DNA of 5,667 nucleotides. Origin: Clostridiales bacterium. GTDB lineage: Bacteria > Bacillota_A > Clostridia > Oscillospirales > Oscillospiraceae. The DNA lies in contig DXUR01000202.1 in NCBI GenBank assembly GCA_019417795.1, forward strand, positions 1-5,667, in the 5' to 3' direction. The translations under genes and the position numbers were made by a program. The notes under the pieces were generated by a model. That model was not told where the DNA came from. It worked only from the letters and a program-made list of their open reading frames with translations, and searched no databases. Of the stretch, positions 1-5,667 are shown piece by piece (the stretch's first letter is position 1; every line of letters starts with the position of its first letter).

Positions 1-385
1 CATCCATCGGAATCTTCGTGCCGTCCTGCATGGTGATTCGCCGCTCAAAATCATCGACTTTTTTGAGCGCGCCGGTTGCCATTATATATTTGCCGCCAGC
101 CTTCCGCTCATCAGGCTGGAAGTAGGTAATGGTGACTTCCGGTGCATCATCAAGGGCGTCCATGAGAAGCTGATACTTCATGTCCAATGCAGTCAATGCT
201 TCCTCGTCAAGCTCGATCTTATCATCGGTTAGACGCCCGGTTTCTTTGATGGCAGCATCGTAGCCGGTGAGTGCTGCGAAGGGAGCGAACTGCGCCGCAC
301 GATCTGACATTGGCATCTGTGGTCGCGTCTTGGAGACGTGGTGAGGACGCCCCATAATCTCATCATATTTGCTTTTCATGTGCAT
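1..385 (-). CDS. YolD-like family protein, 3' end cut off by window edge
   Basis: I translated this open frame by hand: 128 codons from the ATG at 385 to the window edge with no stop, so the C-terminus is missing. The start is set by an AAAAGGAG Shine-Dalgarno at 393-400, 7 bases upstream; a second ATG two codons later (377-379) is less well spaced. The N-terminal part has a PHHVSKTRPQM segment (residues 14-24) and a DRAAQFAPFAALTGYD segment (28-43), which I recognise from YolD-like proteins of clostridial mobile elements. The later part (about 83-128) has the alternating pattern of the small beta-barrel expected of YolD (PF08863), with an ITYFQPDERKAGGKY strand-turn region. YolD proteins are commonly encoded beside UvrX/UmuC-like Y-family polymerases and are thought to be their partners; a biochemical role is not firmly established. 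Here the polymerase is two genes upstream in the same transcription direction. The family call is from memory of the motif, not a search. Confidence 0.75.
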   Translation of the reverse strand, partial: MHMKSKYDEIMGRPHHVSKTRPQMPMSDRAAQFAPFAALTGYDAAIKETGRLTDDKIELDEEALTALDMKYQLLMDALDDAPEVTITYFQPDERKAGGKYIMATGALKKVDDFERRITMQDGTKIPMD

Positions 386-392
386 CCCACAT

Positions 393-400
393 CTCCTTTT
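393..400 (-). promoter_or_regulatory. Ribosome binding site of the YolD-like gene
   Basis: The minus strand reads AAAAGGAG, 7 bases before the ATG at 385. It favours that ATG over the in-frame ATG two codons downstream. It lies in the 30-base gap after the ClbS-family stop codon. Confidence 0.8.
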
Positions 401-415
401 ACAGTCAAATAATAG

Positions 416-934
416 TTACAGCGTTGCCTTTTTCCACTTCCTGATCTTCGTTCTAAATGTTCCAAAGGGAGCAACGGTATTGACGTGAATAAACTTGTAA
501 ACCTCCCATACCGCTGTTTTGGTAGCATCATCTGCCCACTTTCTCATGTGCGGTTGAAATAACTCTTCTTCACTCATAGAATCAATCATTGTCTGGATAG
601 AAGTAACGTTTCCTTTTAACTGATCCTTCAATTCCACTAAGGATGAATGAGAGTATGTATCTGTGAACCATTGGTATAGATCGCCCAGCTGATTCCACCT
701 AAACAGTTCTGATGGTGTTTTCACTTCAACTCCGCGCTTCTCGTCATTTTCCCATTTTAGAAGCAGCGTTGTCCAACCGATCTGATAAGCAAGATTCTCA
801 GCCGGTGTTCTGTCCACCTCGGCTACTCTTATATCTTTTAGGGCTTCCGGAATAGAATCAAATTCAGCAATGTATTTTTCAAAGCCTTTGCTGATTTCGG
901 CTTTTAATTCCTCTTTATCCTTGTATGTTCTCAA
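416..934 (-). CDS. ClbS/DfsB (DUF1706) family four-helix-bundle protein
   Basis: This 172-residue protein matches the small DUF1706/ClbS/DfsB family, whose usual length is about 160-175 residues, so it looks complete. Recognisable parts are the N-terminal helix with KDKEELKAEI (residues 5-14), the VDRTPAENLAYQIGW segment (40-54) followed by LLLKWE (57-62), and the C-terminal IHVNTVAPFGTFRTKIRKWK block (149-168). The founding member ClbS protects colibactin producers, and is reported to be a cyclopropane hydrolase that disarms the genotoxin; most family members have no tested substrate. Translation starts on TTG: an AAGGAG sits 8 bases upstream, and the next in-frame Met is only at residue 116. 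It lies 30 bases after the Y-family polymerase stop and 30 bases before the YolD-like start. By hand count positions 421-660 are 40% GC (96 of 240), clearly lower than the polymerase gene, suggesting a separate origin. Family assignment is firm; colibactin-type substrate is only inference. Confidence 0.88.
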   Translation of the reverse strand: MRTYKDKEELKAEISKGFEKYIAEFDSIPEALKDIRVAEVDRTPAENLAYQIGWTTLLLKWENDEKRGVEVKTPSELFRWNQLGDLYQWFTDTYSHSSLVELKDQLKGNVTSIQTMIDSMSEEELFQPHMRKWADDATKTAVWEVYKFIHVNTVAPFGTFRTKIRKWKKATL

Positions 935-942
935 AATATTTT

Positions 943-948
943 CTCCTT
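943..948 (-). promoter_or_regulatory. Ribosome binding site that decides the TTG start of the ClbS-family gene
   Basis: The minus strand reads AAGGAG, followed by an 8-base AT-rich spacer and TTG at 934. No ATG or GTG is available near this site in the same frame, so the initiator is TTG. A TTG start usually lowers translation, so this protein may be made at a lower level than its neighbours. Confidence 0.82.
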
Positions 949-964
949 GAAATTGAATTGCTGT

Positions 965-2473
965 TCACGCCTTATGCCCGCCGATCTGAGCATTTCGGTC
1001 CTTTGCGGTTGCGCCTTCTTCAAGATTCATCGCCTTGAGGATCGCGTTCTTTCCGTACTTCTTCTTGATGGCGAGAGCAGCCTTCTGAATTTTTCGTTCC
1101 CGTTCCAAGGCAGCGTCTTCGGCTTTCCGCTTTTCCTCTTCGGCGGCATAGTCGGTGAAGAGGTCGAGCTGAACAGCACCGTCATTTTTCTTCGGCGCGT
1201 CCACTTCCGGCAGGACATGATTTGCCACAACATACATACGGCGGACAAGAAGATTCTTGTCCACAATCCGGTCGAAGAGTTCTGACACAGCACACATTAT
1301 TTTGCGCGTGGATGATGTGTGTTCGCCAAGGTTGATAGAACCGTGCGCCTGTTTGGGAATCTCCCGACCATAGGGGTCTTTCTCCACCGCGCCGTGATAC
1401 CTTGCCCGCCGCGCCGGATCGGTCAGGTTCTCAATGTCATAGCCAACGGTAAGAACCATCTGATCGGTGACAAGCCCCTTGTCCACCAAGTCCAGCACAA
1501 GCAAGTCCGTCATTTCCCGGACAACCAGCTTCGCCTTCTGCGGCTCATAGGGGCAGTGCAATACCTGACCGGAGCTGAGGCTGTTGGAGCTGGGACGGTA
1601 TGCCTTGATTGCTTCAATGGTAGTTGGCTCCCAGCCCCACGCATGGTCGATGAGCAATTCCGCATTCTTGCCGAAGAGCTTGTAAAGCAAGTCCTCGTTC
1701 CGCTCGGAACAGAGGGCAACATCGCCCATGGTGAACATTCCATTCTGTTCAAGTTTCTTGGCAATGCCTCGACCTACGCGCCAGAAGTCCGTGAGGGGCT
1801 GATGCGTCCAAAGCTCACGCCGGAACTTCATCTCATCCAGCTCCGCAATGCGGACGCCGTTCTTGTCGGCGGGGATGTGCTTCGCCACAATGTCCATTGC
1901 CACTTTGCAGAGGAAAAGATTCGTACCGATCCCGGCGGTTGCTGTGATGCCGGTTGTCTCAAGTACGTCGAGGATGATCTTCATGGCGAGGTCATGTGCC
2001 GAGAGCTTGTAGGTATTCAGGTAGTCCGTCACGTCCATGAACACCTCGTCGATGGAGTAGACTACGATGTCCTCCGGCGCAATGTACTTGAGATAGACCT
2101 GATAGATGCGGGTGCTGTACTCCATGTAGTACGCCATCCGAGGCGGCGCGATGATGAAGTCAATCGCCAGAGACGGGTTTGCTTGCAGCTCCGAGAAGAA
2201 GTGCGATGTGCCGTCCAGTCTGTGTCCCGGTGCGTCGTGCTGCCGTCCGGCATTCGCTTCCTTCACCCGCTGCTTGACTTCAAACAGCCGCCCGCGTCCG
2301 GAGATGCCGTAGCTCTTGAGGGAGGGCGTGACGGCAAGGCAGATGGTCTTGTCCGTCCGGCTTTCGTCCGCGACAACAAGGTTTGTGTCCAGAGGATCTA
2401 AGCCGCGCTCCCTGCACTCCACGGAGGCATAGAAGGATTTCAGGTCGATTGCGATGTAAGTGCGTTGCTTCAT
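965..2473 (-). CDS. Y-family translesion DNA polymerase (UvrX/UmuC/DinB-like)
   Basis: This 502-residue protein is a Y-family DNA polymerase, which copies past damaged template bases at the replication fork. The N-terminal palm has AIDLKSFYASVE (residues 8-19), giving the metal-binding Asp10 and a likely steric-gate Tyr15. The second catalytic motif, YSIDEVFMDVTDYL (139-152), supplies Asp142 and Glu143. ATAGIGTNLFLCKVAMD (178-194) is the conserved segment that follows in the palm. A thumb helix-hairpin-helix is seen in FWRVGRGIAKKLEQNGMFTM (230-249), and the little-finger region covers about 295-420. QLDLF at 435-439 is a textbook beta-clamp binding motif. A charged, probably helical tail (443-475) ends in a Gly/Lys-rich segment. 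The DLKSFYAS motif resembles UvrX-type enzymes of Gram-positive phages and mobile elements more than chromosomal DinB. All catalytic residues are present, so it should be active. The ATG at 2473 has GGAGG 8 bases upstream. I found no GAAC-N4-GTTC LexA site in front of it. Confidence 0.95.
   Translation of the reverse strand: MKQRTYIAIDLKSFYASVECRERGLDPLDTNLVVADESRTDKTICLAVTPSLKSYGISGRGRLFEVKQRVKEANAGRQHDAPGHRLDGTSHFFSELQANPSLAIDFIIAPPRMAYYMEYSTRIYQVYLKYIAPEDIVVYSIDEVFMDVTDYLNTYKLSAHDLAMKIILDVLETTGITATAGIGTNLFLCKVAMDIVAKHIPADKNGVRIAELDEMKFRRELWTHQPLTDFWRVGRGIAKKLEQNGMFTMGDVALCSERNEDLLYKLFGKNAELLIDHAWGWEPTTIEAIKAYRPSSNSLSSGQVLHCPYEPQKAKLVVREMTDLLVLDLVDKGLVTDQMVLTVGYDIENLTDPARRARYHGAVEKDPYGREIPKQAHGSINLGEHTSSTRKIMCAVSELFDRIVDKNLLVRRMYVVANHVLPEVDAPKKNDGAVQLDLFTDYAAEEEKRKAEDAALERERKIQKAALAIKKKYGKNAILKAMNLEEGATAKDRNAQIGGHKA
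1157..1171 (-). other. Beta-clamp binding motif QLDLF in the Y-family polymerase
   Basis: These five codons encode Gln-Leu-Asp-Leu-Phe at residues 435-439, fitting the bacterial sliding-clamp consensus QL[S/D]LF. It lies just after the little finger, where Y-family polymerases typically carry it, and about 60 residues of charged tail follow it. This supports recruitment to the host replication clamp. Confidence 0.85.
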
Positions 2474-2481
2474 CTTCTTTG

Positions 2482-2486
2482 CCTCC
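2482..2486 (-). promoter_or_regulatory. Ribosome binding site of the Y-family polymerase gene
   Basis: The minus strand reads GGAGG, 8 bases before the ATG at 2473. It lies in the 22-base spacer after the stop of the 510-residue protein and confirms the polymerase start. Confidence 0.8.
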
Positions 2487-2495
2487 GCTTTCTTC

Positions 2496-4028
2496 TTAGA
2501 TTAGCTCTAATGACATTTCATTAGAGTTTTTAATGTTGAATACGACACGCCATTCAATATCACCCTCCACCGGCTCAAAGTGTAGAGAGGAACAAGCCGC
2601 ATGGAGTTTTTCTTTTGAGCTGCCTCCACACACGATTGCGATTGGACCGTCCGCTCCGCCGATAATGCCGATACAAGCAATATCGTTTTGTGCCTCTGGT
2701 GCATAGCGGTCAGAGCATGAGGCAATTTCTAAAGGCTTGTCTCCCTCAGCGCAATCACAGATCGAAATATCATTGTCCGGTTCAGGAGAAAGCGTATAGC
2801 TCATAGCAGTAAAATGCGTGGGATAGAACCACCGGTCGGAACCAACGAACTTTTCAGAAATTGTTTGCTGCTCCATTTCCTGAACGGTCAATGTATATTT
2901 TGTTCCGCTGACCGGATGGGAAAAAGAAAACGAATCGCCGGGAGCGTGTGTCTTGAAATGCGGTCCCGGGACACGGCGTGACTGCTGTTCCATTGTAAGG
3001 GAGAGGGCTTTTATTTCAGGACGGCGTTTGCTTGTCCATGGAAAAGCTGCCCGAAAAATCATCCATCCATAGGATGTATCCAAACCATAGTGTTCTAATG
3101 CCCACTTTGCTTCCGCTTCATTGATCATCCTGTCCGGCAAACATGGATTAAAGACCACCGAACAGCCGTGGGAGGTCAGCATTGTTTTCCCGTTCAATTC
3201 CAAACGAGGAATAAAGTCAAGGCAAAGTGGATTGTCTAAATCTATCTGCATTTGCTGCTCCTGTGTGAAGTATTCGCAGGAGTCGTTTTCGGGGTGTAAA
3301 TCCCATTTAGTCATGAACTTACGAATGTCTTCATCTGGGGTGCGCATACAAAAGTCCATGACGAGTCCCTTACTGCAAGAATACGCCGCAGGAATAACCC
3401 AATGATGCCCAGCCCAGTCAAATTGCTTATTCAACCGGATTTCCGTTCCGGCACGGCCTTTTCCCGAATGTCCCCAGAAGTTTCCCTCAAAGTAGACCTT
3501 CCACTCAGGCATGGTCAGTTCTGCTTCCGGGTTCATATCAACATCATAATAGTCCTCGGTGTACTTGATCTTGCTGTAATCAAAAGATGCTTGCAGTTTT
3601 TTGATGTATGCCCACGGCTGTTCCATAGGCGTCAATTTCATTTTCTCGGCAAGCTCTAATAGCGTTCTTTGCTGATCCTGCGTTGGAGGGTTATCCCGCA
3701 AAAAGGCTTCAAATTGGGACTTATCCAACATCCACGCCTGTTCCAACGCTGCCGAATCACTGCAAGCAAGGAGCAGCCTCAAAAAGTCTTCAAAATTGTT
3801 TGCCAACGGATGAACATAATCAGGAGCCGAGTTCATGGGACTAACGGAAAAAACCACGCCGCCAAAGCCTCGAACAAAGCAGAAGTGGATGCCATCCACA
3901 CCCGCCCAGCCAAAAATAGATGCACCTTTGGGCGTGCAAAAGTAGGGGTTATTATCTTCACGACGCTCCACCCCTACGGGCGAAAGGTCAATACCACTCC
4001 GCAAAAATTTCTGAAATACTTTATCCAT
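2496..4028 (-). CDS. Large protein of unknown function with a C-terminal GIIGGADGP motif
   Basis: I do not assign a function to this 510-residue protein. There is no signal peptide and no clear membrane segment, so it is probably cytoplasmic. Residues about 10-110 look like one globular domain: a Gly/aromatic-rich part with WAGVDGIHFCFV (41-52) and YVHPLANNF (71-79), then a helical DFLRLLLACSDSAALEQAW (81-99). This loosely recalls SMI1/KNR4 (SUKH)-type domains found in gut Firmicutes, but I would not insist on it. The middle (about 170-420) is rich in Trp, Tyr, Phe and His. Residues 453-466 read IGIIGGADGPIAIV, nearly the signature of sodium-translocating oxaloacetate decarboxylase beta subunits, but here outside any membrane context. 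A KEKLHAACSSLHFEP segment (472-486) and an EWRVVF strand (492-497) close the protein. Automatic pipelines could mislabel it as a decarboxylase subunit. Its start overlaps the signals of the macro gene end: the stop is 5 bases upstream and the AGGAG lies inside that gene, so translation is probably coupled. Confidence 0.85.
   Translation of the reverse strand: MDKVFQKFLRSGIDLSPVGVERREDNNPYFCTPKGASIFGWAGVDGIHFCFVRGFGGVVFSVSPMNSAPDYVHPLANNFEDFLRLLLACSDSAALEQAWMLDKSQFEAFLRDNPPTQDQQRTLLELAEKMKLTPMEQPWAYIKKLQASFDYSKIKYTEDYYDVDMNPEAELTMPEWKVYFEGNFWGHSGKGRAGTEIRLNKQFDWAGHHWVIPAAYSCSKGLVMDFCMRTPDEDIRKFMTKWDLHPENDSCEYFTQEQQMQIDLDNPLCLDFIPRLELNGKTMLTSHGCSVVFNPCLPDRMINEAEAKWALEHYGLDTSYGWMIFRAAFPWTSKRRPEIKALSLTMEQQSRRVPGPHFKTHAPGDSFSFSHPVSGTKYTLTVQEMEQQTISEKFVGSDRWFYPTHFTAMSYTLSPEPDNDISICDCAEGDKPLEIASCSDRYAPEAQNDIACIGIIGGADGPIAIVCGGSSKEKLHAACSSLHFEPVEGDIEWRVVFNIKNSNEMSLELI
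2631..2672 (-). other. Glycine-rich IGIIGGADGPIAIV motif (decarboxylase-beta-like) in the unknown protein
   Basis: These 14 codons encode residues 453-466 of the 510-residue protein. In membrane-bound oxaloacetate decarboxylase beta subunits a near-identical GGADGP stretch contains the Asp implicated in sodium binding. The surrounding residues here are polar or mixed rather than membrane-spanning, so the same ion-transport role is unlikely. Confidence 0.75.
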
Positions 4029-4033
4029 AAGCC

Positions 4034-5071
4034 TTATGCTCCTATCAAGCTCTGGTCAAAGGCAAACAGAGCCTCGTTGATCTCAAAGACGTTATAGTTC
4101 CCATGCTCCACGAAATACTCCACGATGATGTCAAACTTGTTGGAGTGGGAGAGTGCAAAACCAGCCTTCATGAGCATATCCTTCATTTCCGCAAGGGGCA
4201 GCTCAAGGGCAATGGAAAACGCAATGACTGTGGGCTTGGAAGGCTTGTAGGACTTGTCCGAGCGGATCTTCGAGAAGAGTTTCCGGTCAATGTTCGCCTT
4301 CTTGTAGCACTGTGCGTCCGTCATGCCGCGTTCGTCAATCTTCCGCAGAAGCATCTCCGAAAAGCTCTCATCGATCTGTCCCAGTGCATCGTCAAGAGTT
4401 GCTGCCTTTTCAGAACTGACTGCCATAGGAGCTGCGAGCTTTTCAATAGCTTCATCACAAACGGATGACTCGCAAGGTATGGGTTCTTCCATCCGGAAGG
4501 CACTCATTCTGCGCAGACGCTCAGAACGACTATCGGTATGCTCGTCCACATAGCGGTCATCTATGTACGCTGCAATATCAGCAAATAGCTTCCCGCTGAT
4601 CTGATAGGCTTTGCGGTCGAAGATGACGATGTACACCGTCATTTCGTTTTCAAGAAGGAAACTGCTGATGGTGTCAATCGCAACCTTGAGAGCTTGATCC
4701 TTCGGATAGCCAAAAATGCCGGAGGAAATCAGAGGGAACGCAACCGACTCGCATCCGTATTCCTTCGCCAGCATGAGCGATGTCCGATAGCAGGATGTCA
4801 GTAGTTCGCGCTCACCATGCCGTCCGTCATGCCAGCGCGGACCTACTGCATGAATGACATATTTGCAGGGTAGCTTATAGCCCTTCGTGATTTTTGCGCT
4901 CCCGGTTTCGCAGCCGTGGAGCGTTTCACATTCTGCCAGCAACTCCGGACCTGCGGCACGGTGAATACAACCGTCCACACCGCCGCCACCCAGCAGTGAC
5001 TCGTTGGCAGCGTTGACGATGGCGTCCACCTTCATTTTTGTGATGTCATTTCTGACGATTTGAAGCGGCAT
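4034..5071 (-). CDS. MacroD-type macro domain protein with C-terminal helical (HTH-like) domain
   Basis: This 345-residue protein has two parts. Residues 1-172 form a macro domain of the MacroD/YmdB class: [20 protein letters not shown] (15-34) holds the ADP-ribose binding Asn residues and the likely catalytic Asp33. [10 protein letters not shown] (71-80) is a core strand, and ISSGIFGYP (115-123) is the diphosphate-binding loop. Such enzymes remove mono-ADP-ribose from acidic residues of proteins, or deacetylate O-acetyl-ADP-ribose; all key residues are present. A polar, low-similarity linker spans about 173-233. Residues about 234-345 form a helical domain with [20 protein letters not shown] (256-275) and [20 protein letters not shown] (313-332). 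The first half resembles a helix-turn-helix of XRE type. This two-part layout recurs in Firmicutes macro proteins, but the role of the tail is unknown; it could bind nucleic acid or a partner. Start: GGAGG 8 bases before ATG. The stop lies 5 bases before the next gene's start. Confidence 0.92.
   Translation of the reverse strand: MPLQIVRNDITKMKVDAIVNAANESLLGGGGVDGCIHRAAGPELLAECETLHGCETGSAKITKGYKLPCKYVIHAVGPRWHDGRHGERELLTSCYRTSLMLAKEYGCESVAFPLISSGIFGYPKDQALKVAIDTISSFLLENEMTVYIVIFDRKAYQISGKLFADIAAYIDDRYVDEHTDSRSERLRRMSAFRMEEPIPCESSVCDEAIEKLAAPMAVSSEKAATLDDALGQIDESFSEMLLRKIDERGMTDAQCYKKANIDRKLFSKIRSDKSYKPSKPTVIAFSIALELPLAEMKDMLMKAGFALSHSNKFDIIVEYFVEHGNYNVFEINEALFAFDQSLIGA
4039..4043 (-). promoter_or_regulatory. 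Ribosome binding site of the 510-residue protein, inside the macro gene end
   Basis: The minus strand reads AGGAG, 10 bases before the ATG at 4028 and within the last codons of the macro gene. Ribosomes terminating at 4034-4036 would therefore clear and reload this site, which suggests translational coupling and stable co-expression of the two proteins. Confidence 0.7.
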
Positions 5072-5079
5072 TATTCAGT

Positions 5080-5084
5080 CCTCC
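5080..5084 (-). promoter_or_regulatory. Ribosome binding site of the macro-domain gene
   Basis: The minus strand reads GGAGG, 8 bases before the ATG at 5071, within the 19-base gap after the SRPBCC gene. It confirms the macro start. Confidence 0.8.
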
Positions 5085-5090
5085 GTCCGG

Positions 5091-5612
5091 TTACTTCGCG
5101 CCGGTCAGCAGCTTGTCCAGCGGGATTCTTTCCGGGTATTTTCCCTCGGTCAGAATGTCATATAAATACCTGTTATCCAGAATCATATCATCCCGGATAA
5201 GCTGCCAGTTTGCCTTTTTCCTGAAAAACACCTTGAAGATCAGAAAGTTCATGAACGCCCCAATTACCGGCGTTGTCATGCCGAAAGCCTCGGTGTGAGA
5301 GAAATGGCATCCTGTTTCAGTTCTTTTCCCTTCAAAGGTGATGAACGCCGTCTTCTTGTCGCTCCGGAATACAATGCGGAAGTGGTTCTCATCCTGTTCG
5401 CATTCCGTAATCGTGCCTGTCACATCGTAGTCCAGCCCCATGACGATCTCGCGGAAGCGGACCTTGCTTCCAGCATGATAGTTCCCGTTATAGAGATTGC
5501 ATTCGATGTGGTAGGGACTCCATTTCACAAACTCTTCCTCAAAGTTAGCAGTCCATGCCTTTAATTTTTCATAGGAAGCCGGAATCTCTATCTGCTCTGT
5601 AAGAACAATCAT
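5091..5612 (-). CDS. SRPBCC (START/Bet v1-like) family protein
   Basis: This 173-residue protein has the layout of the SRPBCC fold, a helix-grip barrel that holds a hydrophobic ligand. An initial strand TEQIEIPA (5-12) is followed by the first helix region, then by FVKWSPYHIECNLYNGN (28-44), by successive strands including GSKVRFREIV (48-57), YDVTGTITECE (62-72), HFRIVFRSD (77-85) and AFITFEGKRTETG (89-101), and by a long C-terminal helix (about 113-147) with a very hydrophobic start (residues 113-130). The FVKW-S-P motif is typical of a bacterial SRPBCC subgroup with no known substrate. The hydrophobic stretch fits the long ligand-covering helix better than a membrane span, though weak membrane contact is possible. 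There is no signal peptide. Start: AGGAG 9 bases before ATG. It is the first full gene of the run and precedes the macro gene by 19 bases. Family is well supported; ligand and role are unknown. Confidence 0.8.
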   Translation of the reverse strand: MIVLTEQIEIPASYEKLKAWTANFEEEFVKWSPYHIECNLYNGNYHAGSKVRFREIVMGLDYDVTGTITECEQDENHFRIVFRSDKKTAFITFEGKRTETGCHFSHTEAFGMTTPVIGAFMNFLIFKVFFRKKANWQLIRDDMILDNRYLYDILTEGKYPERIPLDKLLTGAK

Positions 5613-5621
5613 TGTCAGTTT

Positions 5622-5626
5622 CTCCT
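5622..5626 (-). promoter_or_regulatory. Ribosome binding site of the SRPBCC gene
   Basis: The minus strand reads AGGAG, 9 bases before the ATG at 5612. It overlaps a TAG stop codon at 5625-5627 of a possible upstream gene, a layout typical of genes packed within one operon. Confidence 0.7.
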
Positions 5627-5667
5627 ATTCTGTCAAAGCGGCATCGGTGTCCGGGCGATCAGAATGA
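5625..5667 (-). CDS. Possible last codons of an unidentified upstream gene
   Basis: One minus-strand frame is open from the window edge to a TAG at 5625-5627 and would give the C-terminal residues HSDRPDTDAALTE. A second frame is open to a TGA at 5633-5635 (ILIARTPMPL), and the third has an early stop. The first is favoured only because its stop lies within the next gene's ribosome binding site, as in tightly packed operons. Thirteen residues are too few to identify a protein, and the piece could also be non-coding leader. Confidence 0.3.
   Translation of the reverse strand, partial: HSDRPDTDAALTE

Noticed and set aside
935..964. A separate promoter for the ClbS gene in the AT-rich spacer after the polymerase.
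   Set aside because: The gap is only 30 bases and shows no paired -35 and -10 elements; it is accounted for by the ribosome binding site.
1319..2401. A 360-codon open frame on the plus strand opposite the Y-family polymerase.
   Set aside because: It is antisense to a gene with intact catalytic motifs, and its translation shows no recognisable domain. High GC at third positions of the polymerase gene removes stops from the opposite strand, which explains it.
2474..2520. A possible SOS (LexA) operator in front of the polymerase gene.
   Set aside because: I looked for GAAC-N4-GTTC by eye here and in the other gaps and saw none. Control, if any, probably sits at the operon promoter outside the window.
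2496..4028. Calling the 510-residue protein a sodium-translocating decarboxylase beta subunit.
   Set aside because: Only the short GIIGGADGP stretch matches. The multiple membrane helices that define that subunit are absent.
3121..4097. Three consecutive plus-strand open frames opposite the 510-residue protein.
   Set aside because: They are short and overlap or abut each other. No family is recognisable, and the minus-strand gene has good start signals.
4103..4553. Plus-strand and alternate minus-strand frames across the macro gene.
   Set aside because: They overlap the macro protein in frames without family similarity, while the macro and C-terminal domains read through cleanly.

Overview
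The window looks like an accessory, horizontally mobile segment from a Gram-positive anaerobe of the Firmicutes (Clostridia/Oscillospiraceae type, probably from the gut). This is inferred from the strong AGGAG/GGAGG ribosome binding sites, the tight gene spacing, and the protein families present: a UvrX/UmuC-like Y-family polymerase, a YolD-like protein, a MacroD-type macro protein with a C-terminal helical domain, and a ClbS/DfsB protein. These are common cargo of clostridial integrative and conjugative elements. No integrase, relaxase, transposase, repeat or attachment site lies in the window, so its mobile origin is not proven.

Everything is coded on the minus strand, and the genes read from right to left. 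The right edge may hold the last codons of an unidentified upstream gene. Then come an SRPBCC-fold ligand-binding protein (5091-5612), a macro-domain ADP-ribosyl hydrolase fused to a C-terminal helical domain (4034-5071), a 510-residue protein of unknown function carrying a glycine-rich motif otherwise known from sodium-pumping decarboxylase beta subunits (2496-4028), a Y-family translesion polymerase with a beta-clamp binding motif (965-2473), a ClbS/DfsB (DUF1706) four-helix-bundle protein that starts on TTG (416-934), and a YolD-like protein whose 3' end is cut off by the left edge (1-385). Spacers between genes are only about 5 to 31 bases. Each gene has its own Shine-Dalgarno sequence, and I see no terminator or convincing promoter between genes, so the set is most simply one operon whose promoter lies beyond the right edge.

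Functionally, at least three members relate to damage or macromolecule modification: translesion synthesis (polymerase plus YolD-like partner), removal of ADP-ribose (macro protein), and protection from a DNA-alkylating genotoxin (ClbS family). A plausible but unproven reading is a mobile cassette for surviving genotoxic or ADP-ribosylation attack. The 510-residue protein and the SRPBCC protein are the unknown parts. The AT-rich ClbS gene sits between the GC-rich polymerase gene and the YolD-like gene, which suggests that the cassette was assembled stepwise.
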